Positions 20,408 to 30,322 of a DNA stretch of 64,000 nucleotides are shown here, piece by piece. Location: assembly GCA_033964015.1 (NCBI GenBank), contig CM066925.1, positions 1,935,199-1,999,198 of the forward strand, written 5' to 3'. Made by a program: the position numbers and the translations under genes. Origin of the DNA: Scolanthus callimorphus (taxonomy: Eukaryota > Cnidaria > Anthozoa > Actiniaria > Edwardsiidae). Each line of letters opens with the position of its first letter. Within the stretch, counting starts at the first letter, position 1. The notes under the pieces were generated by a model. It was not told the DNA's origin. It was given only the letters and a program-made list of their open reading frames with translations, and made no database searches.

Positions 20408-21436
20408 CTAGGGCTGCTGAGAGAGCTCCTCCAGAAGCACCTGCGGCAGGTGGGTTGGTGACGGGCTAGACCATGGCGCGAGTGTGAGGAATGCCTGCCA
20501 ATTGAAACGAGACAGGGCGTCAGCAATCATATTCTCCACCCCGGGTACGTCGGCGGAGGAAAAGGAAAAACTCCAGCGGGCCGCCGCTAAAAGCAGGCTG
20601 CGCATTAGATGCATAATGCTAGGGACTCGCGAGGTTCTGGTGGTCAGGATCCAAATAAGGGCCTCATTGCCGATCTAAACAGGACATGCTGTTTTGCGCC
20701 AAAGATGGCTCCAAACGTGGGCGGCGACCACGATGGGGAACAGCTCCTTATACGCGATGGACTCAGGCTTTTGCTGATGTGACCATTTTCCGTTAAACCA
20801 GTGGCAGCGGTAGAAGGCCCCGTAGCCCATGGCGCCGGCCGCATCAGAAGTAACCTCTACCGAAGGTGAAACCGTCATACCGGGGTAAAGCCGGAATGAC
20901 ACGCCATTCCAAGAGTCGATAAAAGTCCGCCACCATTGGAGATCCAGGCAGAGCTCGGAGTTAATGCGAATGGGGTGCCGGCGATGACGGAAGCAGAACA
21001 GTTGATCAATCATCCGTCGGATGAACGTGCGTCCCGGCCAGACAACCTTCGCGGCGTGGTGGAGATAACCAATGAGGGACTCTAATTCCCTCTTGGTGCA
21101 CCACGTGAGAGAAGACCATTGCTCGAGAAGGGCACGAGTGGCAGCGAGTTTATCTGCGGCAAGACGGACTACCCTGTTTGCCGTGTCAATCTCGATTCCC
21201 AGAACGGTAAGGGTAGATGACGGGCCTTCGCACTTGTCGGGAAATAAAGGGAGGCCAAGGTCGGAGCATACTTTGAGGGCCATCGCCAGGTTGTGACCGC
21301 AGACCGGAGAGTTAGGAGGACCGACCATGATGAAGTCGTCGAGGTAGTGTACCAGCTCGGAAACGTGGTAGTTGGACGAAAGGATCCATTCCACCGCGGA
21401 AGCGACGCTATTGAAAATAAAGGAACAATTCTTCAA
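20408..21436 (-). pseudogene. Ngaro RT (C-terminal half) and RNase H, one in-frame stop
   Basis: The open frame 21436-20675 begins inside the RT palm and shows the catalytic box HYLDDFIMVG at residues ~33-42, then thumb text (TVLGIEIDT) and connection, then the RNase H start EVTSDAAGAMGYGAFY and the KELFPIVVAAHVW helix. A TAG at 20675-20677 interrupts it, and the same frame continues to 20408 with VPGVENMIADALSR, the RNase H end typical of DIRS elements. The ATG at 21436 is an accident of the SINE insertion, since the RT frame was originally continuous with 21922-21690. Confidence 0.88.
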
Positions 21437-21688
21437 TCAATGAGGAGGCAGAGTGGCCGAGTGGTCAGAGCGTCGTCCTCGTAATCCGGTGACCCGAGTT
21501 CGAGACCCCGCTCTGACTCCTCGACCATTCTTTGTACATAGCCGACTTGGTTTGCCTCCTGGCCAGTTGGGTTTCTTAAATGTGTTGTCTATGTATAATA
21601 CTCGGAGAAATTAGCTGTAATGGCTGTACATCAACTGTTACAAGCTATTCCCAAATTCGAGTTAAAACAAAGTTTTTTTTTTTTTTTT
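21424..21688 (+). mobile_element. tRNA-derived SINE inserted in the Ngaro RT
   Basis: The head at about 21444-21521 folds like a class II tRNA (Ser/Leu type): acceptor ends GGAGGCA and TGACTCC, an A-box-like TGGCCGAGTGG, and a B box GAGTTCGAGACC. A ~150 bp tail follows, ending in 16 T residues. AAAGG lies on both sides (21419-21423 and 21689-21693), a 5-bp target duplication. Removing the insert and one AAAGG makes the RT frame continuous, which confirms the boundaries. Orientation is opposite to the Ngaro genes. A tail of T, not A, is unusual, so the mobilising LINE is unknown. Confidence 0.85.
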
Positions 21689-21689
21689 A

Positions 21690-22629
21690 AAGGGGGCTGA
21701 CCGAATCCCGAAGGGGAGAGTGAGATCAACGTAGAAGTTGCTGCGCCATTTCATGCCTAGCAAACGACGGTCCGAGGGATGGATAGGAATATTCCTAAAA
21801 GCGGCCAGGACATCAAATTTAGCTAGCAGCGCTCCCCGTCCGAAGTTGTCGGCCAAACGGAGCATGTCATCCACACTGATATACTGGATAGAGTATTGAT
21901 CGCCGTCGATGCCATCGTTCACGCTTGAACCCTCCGGGAACGAAAGATCGACGATGAGGCGCCATTTTCCTGGTTGACCCCGCTTAGGTATGACCCCGAA
22001 TTTGCTAATATGAAGATCATCCAGTGGAGGGGAGGCAAACCAGCTACCCTTCCCAGCTCCACCTCGTTAGCAAGATAATCGTCGATGACGGTAGGATTAT
22101 CCGCTGCGGACATGCTGTTCCTATTAGCCGACCGCAAATGTGGAGCACCGTCGAAGCCGATCCGGAATCCATGGCGCAGACCGTCGATGACGAAAGACAC
22201 ACGGTCCCGATCGGGATGATCGCGAAGCTCCCAAGCAAATCTGTCCGGGTTGAGAGGTGTGACGGACGACACAGGAGGTAGCGGTGCTGGAAGAGACAAT
22301 GCGGACCACGAGTCTAAGCCATCTAGACGACAGGAAAACATACACCAACCCTTAGCCAGGGTGGACCCTATTCGCGCGAGACAAGTCGATGGCCGGCGCG
22401 AATCGATGCAGAATGGTAGGGGAACCCTAGAGAAACGCATGGGCGCATGGGGCCGCTTGGGGAAGAGCAAACCGCATGGGCGAAGGTCAACCTGACCAAC
22501 CGGCAGCGCGAAGGCGAATGGGGGAAGGGGGGGGGGGGGGGGGGGCTTAGCCGTCCTGTAGCCCGCAAGGGCAAGCCTTCCTAACCCGACCCGACAGCAT
22601 GTACGGGAGAAGGGGAGGGGAGGGGGCAC
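21690..22629 (-). pseudogene. Ngaro RT N-terminal half, one frameshift
   Basis: The frame 22629-21919 has a P-rich leader, then NPDRFAWELRDHPDRDRVSF and LRHGFRIGFDG, the conserved entry of DIRS-type RTs. It loses frame near 22025. The adjoining frame carries KFGVIPKRG, then WRLIVDLSFP and SVNDGI, and runs on as 21922-21662 with ALLAKFDVLAAFRNIPIHP (first catalytic Asp) and LTLPFGIRSAPF, where the SINE interrupts. The N-terminal ~120 residues are low-complexity, partly from a G run at 22530-22545, and the true start is uncertain. Confidence 0.82.
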
Positions 22630-22639
22630 CTAACCAACC

Positions 22640-23640
22640 CGGAAGCATGCATGAACGAAGCGCGAACATTACCATCCCGGCGGCATGCAGGAGCGAAAGG
22701 ACGGACCAGTCCGGCCGCACGCACGGGCGAAGCTGTGGACCTTACCAGCCCGGTAACACGCGTGGGCGAATGGCAAACATTACTAGCCCGGCAGCACGCA
22801 TGAGCGAAGGGCGAACATTACCAGCCCGGCAGCACGCATAGGCGAAGGGCGGACCTTGCCAGCCCGGCAGCACGCTCGTGCGAAAGAGGCGGACCTTACC
22901 AACCCGGCAGCACGCTCGTGCGAAAGAGGCGGACCTTACCAACCCGGCAGCACGCTCGTGCGAAAGAGGCGGACCTTACCAACCCAGCAGCACGCATGGG
23001 CGAAGGGCGGACCTTACCAGCCCGGTAGCACGCTCGTGCGAAAGAGGCGGACCTTACCAACCCGGCAGCACAACTGGGCGAAGGGAGGACCTTACCAACC
23101 CGGCAGCACGCATGGGCGAAGGGCGGACCTTACTAACCCGGCAGCACGCATGGGCGAAGGGCGAACCTGGTCAGCCCGGCAGCCCGCATGGGCGAAAGGC
23201 GGACCTTACCAACCCGGCAGCACGCATGGGCGAAGGCCGGACCTTACCAGCCCGGCAGCACGCATGGGCGAAGGGCGAACATTACCAGCCCGGCAACACG
23301 CATGGGCGAAGGGCGAACCTTACCAGCCCGGCAGCACGCATGGGCGAAGGGCGAACCTTACCAGCCCGGCAGCACGCTTGGGCGAAGGGCGGACCTTACC
23401 AGCCCGGCAGCATGTATGGGCAAAGGGCGAACCTGACCAGTACGCATGGGCGAAGGGCGAACCTGACCAGCCCGGCAACGCGCTTGAGCGAAGGGCGGAC
23501 CTTACCAACACGGCAGCACCCATGGACGAAGGGCGGACTTTTCCAGCACGGCAGCACCCATGGGCGAATGGCGGATTTTTTCAACCCGGCAGCACGCATG
23601 GGCGAGAAAAAAAGGGGGGGGGGGGGGCAGAACGGGCCCC
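22640..23640. repeat. 38-bp GC-rich minisatellite, ~26 units, in the Ngaro leader
   Basis: Units of the type CATGGGCGAAGGGCGGACCT TACCAGCCCGGCAGCACG repeat across ~1 kb, with variants (CTCGTGCGAAAGAGGCGG; ATGGGCGAAGGGCGAAC). Because 38 is not a multiple of three, long open frames in all three plus-strand phases (271 and 294 codons) read the same 38-residue superrepeat; they are by-products of the array. A G run ends the array at about 23617-23628. Confidence 0.9.
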
Positions 23641-24022
23641 ACCCAACCCGGCGACACGCAAGAGCCTATGAACAGACCAAAAAACCGGCAGACGCAAGGA
23701 CGGGGCTTACCCGACGCAACAGAATGCACAGACGAAGGGGCAAGGCCGCACCAGTCCGGTAGAAGGCCGGAGTAGCACGAAGAGGCGACCCGCAGAACGC
23801 CGTGTTTAGCCAATCATCACAAGCGCAAATCAGTGGGCCATACCAACCCAAGAGATGGCGGCGCGCGTGTTGTTGGCGGAGCTAACCGACCCGCTGAAAC
23901 GCGGCACATATAAGGTCGAATATAAACCTACACAGGCCTGGCGAGATGCAGCGCACGAGGGCGAGGTCAAAGGTGTAAGCGAACGAAGAGCTACGTTGCA
24001 GGGGAAATGGGGGGAGGGGCAA

Positions 24023-24425
24023 TCCGGAGACCCGTAGCGAGTCGACTAGAGTAGCGCAAAGAAACGACTACGAGGACTTATTGAGGTAGACACCGGCCCT
24101 ACTGAGACGTAGAACGCGCTCTGGTTAACTAGCGCCAATGAGGCATGCGCAGGAGACCCGTAGCGAGTCGACGCGATAATACAGCATCTAGTTACTAGCG
24201 CGAAATAAGACAAGCAACGACTAGAGTAGCGCAAAGATACGACGACGCGGACTTACTGAGGTAGACACCTACCCTACTAAGGCGTAGAACGCGATCTGGC
24301 TCACTAGCGCCAACGACGCATGACCCGTAGCGGGTCGACGCGATAAAACTGCATCTCGTTACTGGCGCGAAATAAGACAAACTACAACTAGAGTAGCGCA
24401 AGGACACAACCACGCGGACTTATTG
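24023..24425. repeat. ~170-bp subrepeats next to Ngaro A1
   Basis: Three partial units start with GACCCGTAGCGAGTCGAC at 24029, 24153 and (as GACCCGTAGCGGGTCGAC) 24321, and share CTAGAGTAGCGCAAAG and ACTTATTGAGGTAGACACC. The first unit lacks about 50 bp. They lie just inside the A1 terminus and are probably part of the element's untranslated leader. Confidence 0.75.
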
Positions 24426-24426
24426 A

Positions 24427-24510
24427 AGGGGCGACCGGATCAACATTGGGGTCCAGGCCTGCGCGAACAGACTCGACTTAAACTTCGTCTAAATTGCATT
24501 CAGACACATT
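24427..24510 (-). repeat. Ngaro split direct repeat A1
   Basis: The 5' terminus of the element in its sense direction; matches A2 at 19174-19257. Confidence 0.9.
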
Positions 24511-25564
24511 AAAAAGACCAAAGCAGTACGCTACAAGAGGAACATCGACAACTTAATAAGCTAACTTCTGCCCTCAGACTGACTGGTTGTTAAGCAGATG
24601 CCATCCTCGACTGCCACGTATTTCACGGAAAACAAAGCAGTGCTCCGTTGGCACATGTTGGCCGACAATTTTAGAAAACGCTTGCTGTTTCCTGTCGATT
24701 CGCAGAGTGCCATCATGCAGTGCCTACACCTTTCGCACCGGTACCATTCATTTTGTTTTCAAATAGTTTATAGAATGTAAGCAATTAACTTCTGTCGTTT
24801 ATAAAGTATACCTTTTAATAAACGCCTGATCAAACTCTTTCAAGTCGTGCTTCATTCAAGCAGTTCAAGTACAAGTTCAACGCTACTACGTCCTTACCAC
24901 CGACTCCAGTTCTCGCAAACAAAAAACAAACTTGACAAATTTCGTGCATCAAAAAAAATAATAATTTCACACAAATGAAAACAAAAGAAGAAACTAAAAA
25001 CGTCCATGTCGACTTAGGAATTGAAAAAGTTCATAGTTCCGGCTTACCAAGTTGTATATGTGTTCAGTTTTTTTCGGCGAACACGTTGTAAAGTTTTTGA
25101 CAAACTTTCATTCTCGCCTTCCTGCTTGGATCGTTTGTATGTACGAACTTCATCTGTCAGTCTACCAATTAGAAATCAAATCATCCACATAGTCCTGGTA
25201 CTTCGTTGTAAATCCTTTATGCTTCCCTAATCCATCCGTAGCCACCAAATTCATCAGCTTTAGTGCATAACCTCATAGTCTTCATGAACTTTCGCTGTGC
25301 GAGAACCGTGAGAAGAAGCGGCGAGGCCGCGGTTCTTTTATGCTTTCCCTTAGTCGATTAGATTGTTTTCAAGTAATTTTGTTGATGTCTGAAGCCATCT
25401 GTTATCTGTTTTAGTTTACTCAACTTGTACAGTCAGAAACCATGCAAAGATATAACATTTTCACCCGGTTTTCCATCTCGAAAAGAACTGCAAGTAAAAA
25501 TAGATTCAGCCACTGGCTAAAAGCAGAGCTCCATCTGAATTTTTGATGAGGCGTGACGTCAAAT
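24511..25564. other. Interior of the TIR element, right of the Ngaro
   Basis: No coding sequence recognised. Contains a short match to the GGAGCTCC family (AGCCACTGGCTAAAAGCAGAGC at about 25510) close to the right TIR, and ordinary AT-rich sequence. Confidence 0.45.
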
Positions 25565-25694
25565 GTAAGGAAGAATTCTGATTGGATAATTTTTCCCGCG
25601 CAACTGTTTCTAAAAATAGCTCAAGCTATAAAACACATGTGAGACCCACCCAATACGTAGGATGCACGCTCCTACTTATGAGCTTCTGGTCGAG

Positions 25695-26726
25695 CGGATT
25701 CAAACTCGGTCAGGGAAAACGACGTGCTTACGGAAAAAAATTCTCGTCGCGTCGTAATTTATGCTATGATAACAAGTTATATATCGTTATATTTATATGT
25801 CCACGTTTCTGCTCCAAGCATGTCATTAGCAACGATATTATCAGTGTAATTTGGAGAGCTAGAAAGCAGTGAATTCACTAGGAGAAACCAAATATTAGCC
25901 TACGTTTGTTAAGTAAGCTTTCGACTGATAAATTAACAGCGTTTTGCAGCGTTTTGGTTCAAATTAAAGCGGATGGAATTGGATTGCTAGTTTTAATTGC
26001 TGAAAATATTTTTGGGTCTTTTGGGCAAACACGATTCGAGTGCAACAACGAATTGGTGTTTGCTTGTTCTGATAACACTAGTCTTATTTATAACATTTTT
26101 GTTTTGTCAGATTTGCTCACTTCAGACGTTTGCTTGACGCAGAAGGGAAGGACGGGACGAGCGGGCAGGATTGACGCCAGAGAACAAGAAAGAGAAGAAG
26201 CTGACGATAAGACAATTAAACATGTTATTGAATTTTGTGTTTGAGTAGTCTATGAATGTGCTAATTAACAACTCATATCACTAGTGTTGGAAATCGTTTC
26301 CAAACGCTAGTGATTTTCAACTGGTGTTTCATTGGGTTTCCAAAGTCATACACCTGACCAAATGCAAGAACCCCATTGGTCTACAACCTCATGAATAAAT
26401 AATGAGTTGAGAATCCAATGTCTTAAATCGTGCGAGGTCAGGGTGCTTCGCGAAGGTAAAAATTTGACCTAAATTTAAGTGCTAGAAAAAACGCGTAAAG
26501 TTAATTAAATTACAGAAAATGAGTGATACAAGAAAATGAGTGGCGGGCAATACAAACGAATGTGCTTTTGAAGCCAAGAAAACAGATGACACGTCATTTG
26601 GGGTTTTAGAAATATACTTTAGGACTCTATTAACTGAATTCCAGGGAAAAAGTCGTATTACGGATTTTTAATTATTTACCCTGACCGAGACCTTAAAGAG
26701 ACATAAGATGGTATTTTTGGGTGACA
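25695..26726. other. Non-coding stretch with one hairpin
   Basis: No gene recognised; the 112-codon frame at 25906-26244 has no known pattern. A near-perfect stem pairs 26277-26293 (ATCACTAGTGTTGGAAA) with 26297-26314 (TTTCCAAACGCTAGTGAT), with a loop of about 3 bases. Confidence 0.5.
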
Positions 26727-26848
26727 CAGATCACTATTTTGGCAGTAGTTTTGAACACATAACCCATTAAGTATTACTATAATGTTTGAACCTTGTTGTT
26801 ACTAAAAAAAAAATCCTGATTCAGGCCTGTAACATATTGATCCCCAGC
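26727..26848 (+). repeat. Short dispersed repeat, also at 30838-30944
   Basis: ACAGATCACTATTTTGGCAG through ATTGATCCCCA recurs at 30838-30944 with few changes. In this copy a LINE fragment follows directly. Confidence 0.75.
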
Positions 26849-27111
26849 TTCAGATGTGCAGCAGCGAGGCTTTGGAACGAACTTCCCAACGAGCTTAAGG
26901 ACACACGCTCTGTGGCTGCTTTTGCAGCAAAACTGCGCACCCATATTTCTGCTAAGTTAGTTCTATCAAATTAATGTATATAGTATAACATTTTGTACAT
27001 TATCATTGTGATCATCCCATCCCATCCCATCCCATCCCATCCCATCCCATCCCATCCCATCCCATCCCATCCCATCCCATCCCATCCTATTCTATTCTAT
27101 TCTATTCTATC
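26849..27111 (+). mobile_element. 5'-truncated non-LTR retrotransposon tail (CR1/L2 type) with (CATCC)n end
   Basis: The frame ending at 26974 (SFRCAAARLWNELPNELKDT RSVAAFAAKLRTHI) is the familiar C-terminus of CR1/L2-type LINE reverse transcriptases. About 40 bases after the stop a CATCC pentamer tract begins (about 27013-27087) and changes to TATTC/TATC repeats. A short simple repeat at the 3' end is normal for this LINE class, where it serves as the priming end. Only the last ~40 codons remain, so this is a typical 5'-truncated insertion. Confidence 0.75.
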
Positions 27112-27255
27112 TATCTAGGCCATCTTGCTCCTTTGATCGTGAGAACTCTCGCAAACATGGAAAAGGCCGAGGAACAAAACGCTTCCAAGAGGTCTGACTG
27201 ACTTGTTGTTGCCAACCACAACCACGCACATTTTCTGTGTTAATTCTGTAATGAG

Positions 27256-27674
27256 TGTGGTTTTAGCACCCCCCCCCCCCCCCTGGGGGTAGTCCACTGA
27301 TTTTTGGGTAGGGGTGCTCCGCCAAGGTCTCCAAAACCTGACCCTATCAGATACCAAAAATCCTCGTTTTTTATACCCTACCGTAGACCTACGGTCAAAA
27401 TTTTATACCCTACCGCAGACCTGAAGTTAGTCACCAGAGTGGTCAAATTGAAAGGTTTCAAAATTAACCACCTTTACACTAAATTTCGGCACAACTTTGA
27501 ACGAATTTGCTTGCACTTGGGTATCCATACTGAAATACATACCCTATCAGCGAACAAACAAGCGAGAAACGATACCCTACCGTAGACCTCAGGAGCCCAA
27601 AAACCATACCCTAAAGGCCGCGCATACCCGTATACCATATATGAGAGAGTCCCCCCCCCCCCCCCCCCGGGTTG
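27256..27674. mobile_element. C-rich insertion (~0.4 kb) absent from copy 1
   Basis: Starts with a C run (about 27270-27284) and ends with another (about 27652-27668). Inside, TACCCTACCGTAGACCT occurs twice plus one variant (CCGCAGACCT). Copy 1 is continuous at this point, so this is an insertion. Its ends are not clear inverted repeats. Confidence 0.6.
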
Positions 27675-27866
27675 AACGGATGAGTTTCTCATATTATATA
27701 ACACCTTGCGTGACGAGCACCGACTTATTACGATAAAACTTGCTTGCGTGACATATTACTAAATAAGATCACAGCTTTCTTATTTCTACTGAATTATAAT
27801 TCTACAAAAGGTTATGCAGCGAGTTTGTTGAATTAGTCATAAAACATTGTCATAGTTCTGAACTAA

Positions 27867-28707
27867 TGTATCAGTCAATTCCAGCAGTGACCATCCCCCC
27901 CCCCCCCGGACACCGTGGGGCATTTGCACACCAGTGCCTTCCCTGGGGTGGGGAATTTTGAAAATTTTGCTGGCCCCGGGGTCGGGAATTGTTTCTCCCC
28001 GGGGGAGGGGGGGAGGGAATTTTGATTTTCTCATCTCAAGCGCGTCGGGTTTTGCGAACTACAACCCAGTTACAGAAAATAACGCCACATCAAATATAAT
28101 GTAGAGCATGGCCCGTATACACCACGTTTGGAGACTGACACATTTGTACATTTCACAGTTAACGTCTTCTATAGAGAAGAAACAGATTTTGCAATTTCGT
28201 CTCAGCACTCAGTGGAAAAACATAAAAATGAATTGACACTATAAACAGAGTTCCAATTTCGCAAAAAGTCAAGTAACATAACTGCGAAATAGTTGCTCTG
28301 CAAATAGAATAAAGGTAAATTTCGCATTGAGAGATGCAGCTAAATGGCTACAACCGCGAATGGCCTAGGAATCGTCACTTCTTTATTTATATTTTGTCTC
28401 ACTTTCAGTGAAATGAGAACTCGTTCATAGACGAGAAAACTAAAGTACATTTAAAAACGAATTGTAAATGCTCGGACAGTATAAATGGAGTTGAAGTTTT
28501 TGTTGTGAAGCTTTGTCACGCAGAGTTACCGTCTTTTTCCCGTCCCGGGGGTGGGGCATTTTTCCGCTTTTTGTGTTCCCCGCCGTGGGGTATTCTGCAT
28601 TTTTGCTAGCCCGGGGGCGGGGAATTTTCAGTTTTATTTTTAGAAATGACCAAATGCCCGGGGGGGGGGGGGGGGGGGCATGGTCACCGCTGGAATTGAC
28701 TGATACA
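27867..28707. mobile_element. Harbinger-like MITE, 841 bp, TAA target duplication
   Basis: The ends read TGTATCAGTCAATTCCAGC, inverted at the right end, extend into GTGACCAT and then C or G runs, and are flanked by TAA at 27864-27866 and 28708-28710. The paralogous site in copy 1 (18203-18214) reads AGATTTTAGTTC with a single TTA, exactly the empty site. A 3-bp TWA duplication is the PIF/Harbinger mark. No transposase is inside; the interior has TGGGG/CCCCG modules near both ends. Confidence 0.88.
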
Positions 28708-29092
28708 TAAAATCTAATGATTCATACGTTCGCTGATTAGAAATTAGGAAGGTATATCAACATAAAGCAAGTAATATATTTTCGAACTACGTAGATAATA
28801 CCGATATCATAGTCATTTATACCTATAGCTGTTTTGAGTCCCCATAACGTGAACTCCGGCGAATCAAGATCATAATGTTCGACAATGATGTTATAACATT
28901 GACTGCACTGTGAGATGGGAATATCAAGGATATAGACACTTACCAAGTTACAACACCAGGGCACAAATTTGCTGCAAATCTAGGGCCTGAGGTCGTTACT
29001 TGCATGGGTTTTAGAGGTCTTTCTTCTAGTCACCAAGATTTTCAGTCTGTATATGTTTACACTGATTGAAGATTTAGCCTTGTCCCCAGGCT

Positions 29093-29240
29093 ACTCGGCG
29101 AGCCTGTCACGCTTTGCCTAGTTCATTTACTCGGCGAGCCTGTCACGCTTTGCCTAGTTCATTTACTCGGCGAGCCTGTCACGCTTTGCCTAGTTCATTT
29201 ACTCGGCGAGCCTGTCACGCTTTGCCTAGCTCATTTATTC
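29093..29240. repeat. 36-bp tandem repeat, 4 units
   Basis: ACTCGGCGAGCCTGTCACGC plus TTTGCCTAGTTCATTT repeats with exact 36-bp spacing (29093, 29129, 29165, 29201). The paralogous locus near 18460 has one unit. Confidence 0.93.
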
Positions 29241-29249
29241 ATAGTCGGC

Positions 29250-29910
29250 AGAGGGTTCACGTGCACCCCCGGAACAAGTAACGAGACATACTTTTTTGGA
29301 ATCCTTAGGATGACTAGAAAATGGTTTTAGATTTTAACAGCTCGAAAAAGTGTCCCACGGCACTATTTTGCCAATTTTTTTTTAATTGTATTCTTTTATT
29401 TAATGAGATTCAACGAGGCAATTGTATAGACTGTAGCACCATACTGAAAAGCCCTTTAAAATCTAAATCTAGGCATTTACGATCTCAGGAATACTCTGAT
29501 CACATGCAGACAAGTTAAATTGCTGCCTCAGCCTTTTCCGTCACAGCGTTTATTGTTTTGGTATTTCCTAATAGGAATAAGACTGACAGGGTCTTAGAAA
29601 TATCTATTAGTAAGGAACGTAACATGTATTGTACATATATTTTCAGTCTATTAATGACACTATAACTGCATAAATGGTAAGACTGGAATGCCTTTCTGGA
29701 CAGCACTACAGTCTATAAAATTGCCTTATTGAATCTTATTTGATAACAAATACAATTAAAAAAACAAAAAATTGGCAAAATAGGGCCGTGGGACACTTTT
29801 TCGAGCTGTCAACATCTATAACCATTTTCTAGACCATCCAAGGATTCCAAAAAAATGTCGCGTTACTGTGTTCCGGGGGGTACACGTGAACCACCTCCAC
29901 CAACTAGACT
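29250..29910. mobile_element. Long-TIR MITE (~0.65 kb)
   Basis: The left arm (AGTCGGCAGAGGGTTCACGT ... TTTTGCCAATTTTTTT) returns inverted from about 29757 to 29905, giving arms of roughly 130-150 bp. A related copy begins at about 59437. Copy 1 of the host repeat lacks it (GCTCACTTAGTTTTGCTG near 18495 is continuous), confirming an insertion. The target duplication is unclear. The short frames inside (29321-29706) are not convincing genes. Confidence 0.75.
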
Positions 29911-30042
29911 ATTTGGTTTTGCTGCCAGCCCTTGTCAATGTGGGGTTCCAAAAAATAAATAATTTTAATACAAATAGCGCGCAAATTAACATTTACATAA
30001 TATGATCAAACGCACTCACAATCATTCTAAAATAATATAAAT

Positions 30043-30322
30043 GGGCAATTCCAGAAAATAAAGGTACCCCCCCCACGGGCGGCATTTGGAAATTCCGATG
30101 GGATGGGGGGGGGGGGGGGTTAAGCACTGGGAATTCTGATTGCAAGGGGGGGTTTTCGAAGCTGGATTTCTTTAACCTGCCCGGAATTCTATATGCATTG
30201 GGGGGGGGGGGGGGGGGGACCATTTGAAATTATGGATGCATGCATGGGGGGGGGGGGGGGGGGGGGTCAAAAACTAGTGCCGTCCGTGGGGAGGGTACGG
30301 CCTTTTTTTTCTGGAATTGCCC
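30043..30322. mobile_element. GGGCAATTCC-family MITE, 280 bp, AAT duplication
   Basis: The ends GGGCAATTCCAGAAAA and TTTTCTGGAATTGCCC are flanked by AAT (30040-30042, 30323-30325). The interior holds several G runs separated by EcoRI-like GGAATTCTG modules. Same family as 56843-58168 and 16883. Confidence 0.85.

Larger units (their letters stand above)
18919..24510 (-). mobile_element. Ngaro/DIRS-type tyrosine-recombinase retrotransposon with split direct repeats
   Basis: Reading the minus strand the order is A1 (24510-24427), leader repeats, RT, RNase H, tyrosine recombinase, B1 (19361-19260), A2 (19257-19174) and B2 (19021-18919). This A1-ORFs-B1-A2-B2 layout is the split direct repeat structure of Ngaro-like DIRS elements. 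A1/A2 are 84 bp with one visible mismatch; B1/B2 are ~102 bp with a few changes. There is no LTR and no integrase, as expected for elements that integrate by a tyrosine recombinase. The coding part is broken by frameshifts, a stop and a SINE, so it is no longer autonomous. Confidence 0.88.
18557..25689. mobile_element. DNA element with ~130-bp TIRs and 5-bp TCGAG duplication, hosting a nested Ngaro
   Basis: CCAGAAGCTCATAAGTAGGA at 18557 is repeated inverted at 25689, and similarity extends inward about 130 bp on both sides (through ACATGTGTTTTATAGCTTG to ATCCAATCAG-like sequence). Both ends are directly flanked by TCGAG (18552-18556 and 25690-25694), the mark of a cut-and-paste insertion. Without the internal 5.6 kb Ngaro the element is ~1.5 kb with no recognisable transposase, so it is probably non-autonomous. 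The 5-bp duplication does not identify the superfamily. Confidence 0.75.
27117..29940 (+). repeat. Dispersed repeat, copy 2, interrupted by several insertions
   Basis: Matches copy 1 (17650-18550) in blocks: 27119-27255, 27675-27770, an inverted block split around the MITE at 27867-28707 and running to about 28900, then 28920-29240, and the tail near 29910. Between the blocks are insertions absent from copy 1. Single-unit sequence in copy 1 (GGCGAGCCTGTGACGCTTTG) is expanded to four 36-bp units here. Confidence 0.75.

Noticed and set aside
22640..23640. CRISPR-like appearance of a regular short repeat
   Set aside because: The 38-bp units are contiguous with no unique spacers, and the sequence is eukaryotic. 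The same applies to the 36-bp and 45-bp arrays.
22599..23813. Frames of 271, 294 and up to 103 codons on both strands
   Set aside because: All are translations of the 38-bp tandem array; the three plus-strand phases give the same 38-residue superrepeat, which is not evidence for a gene.
25906..26244. 112-codon frame
   Set aside because: No family pattern; long frames of this size are expected by chance in 64 kb.
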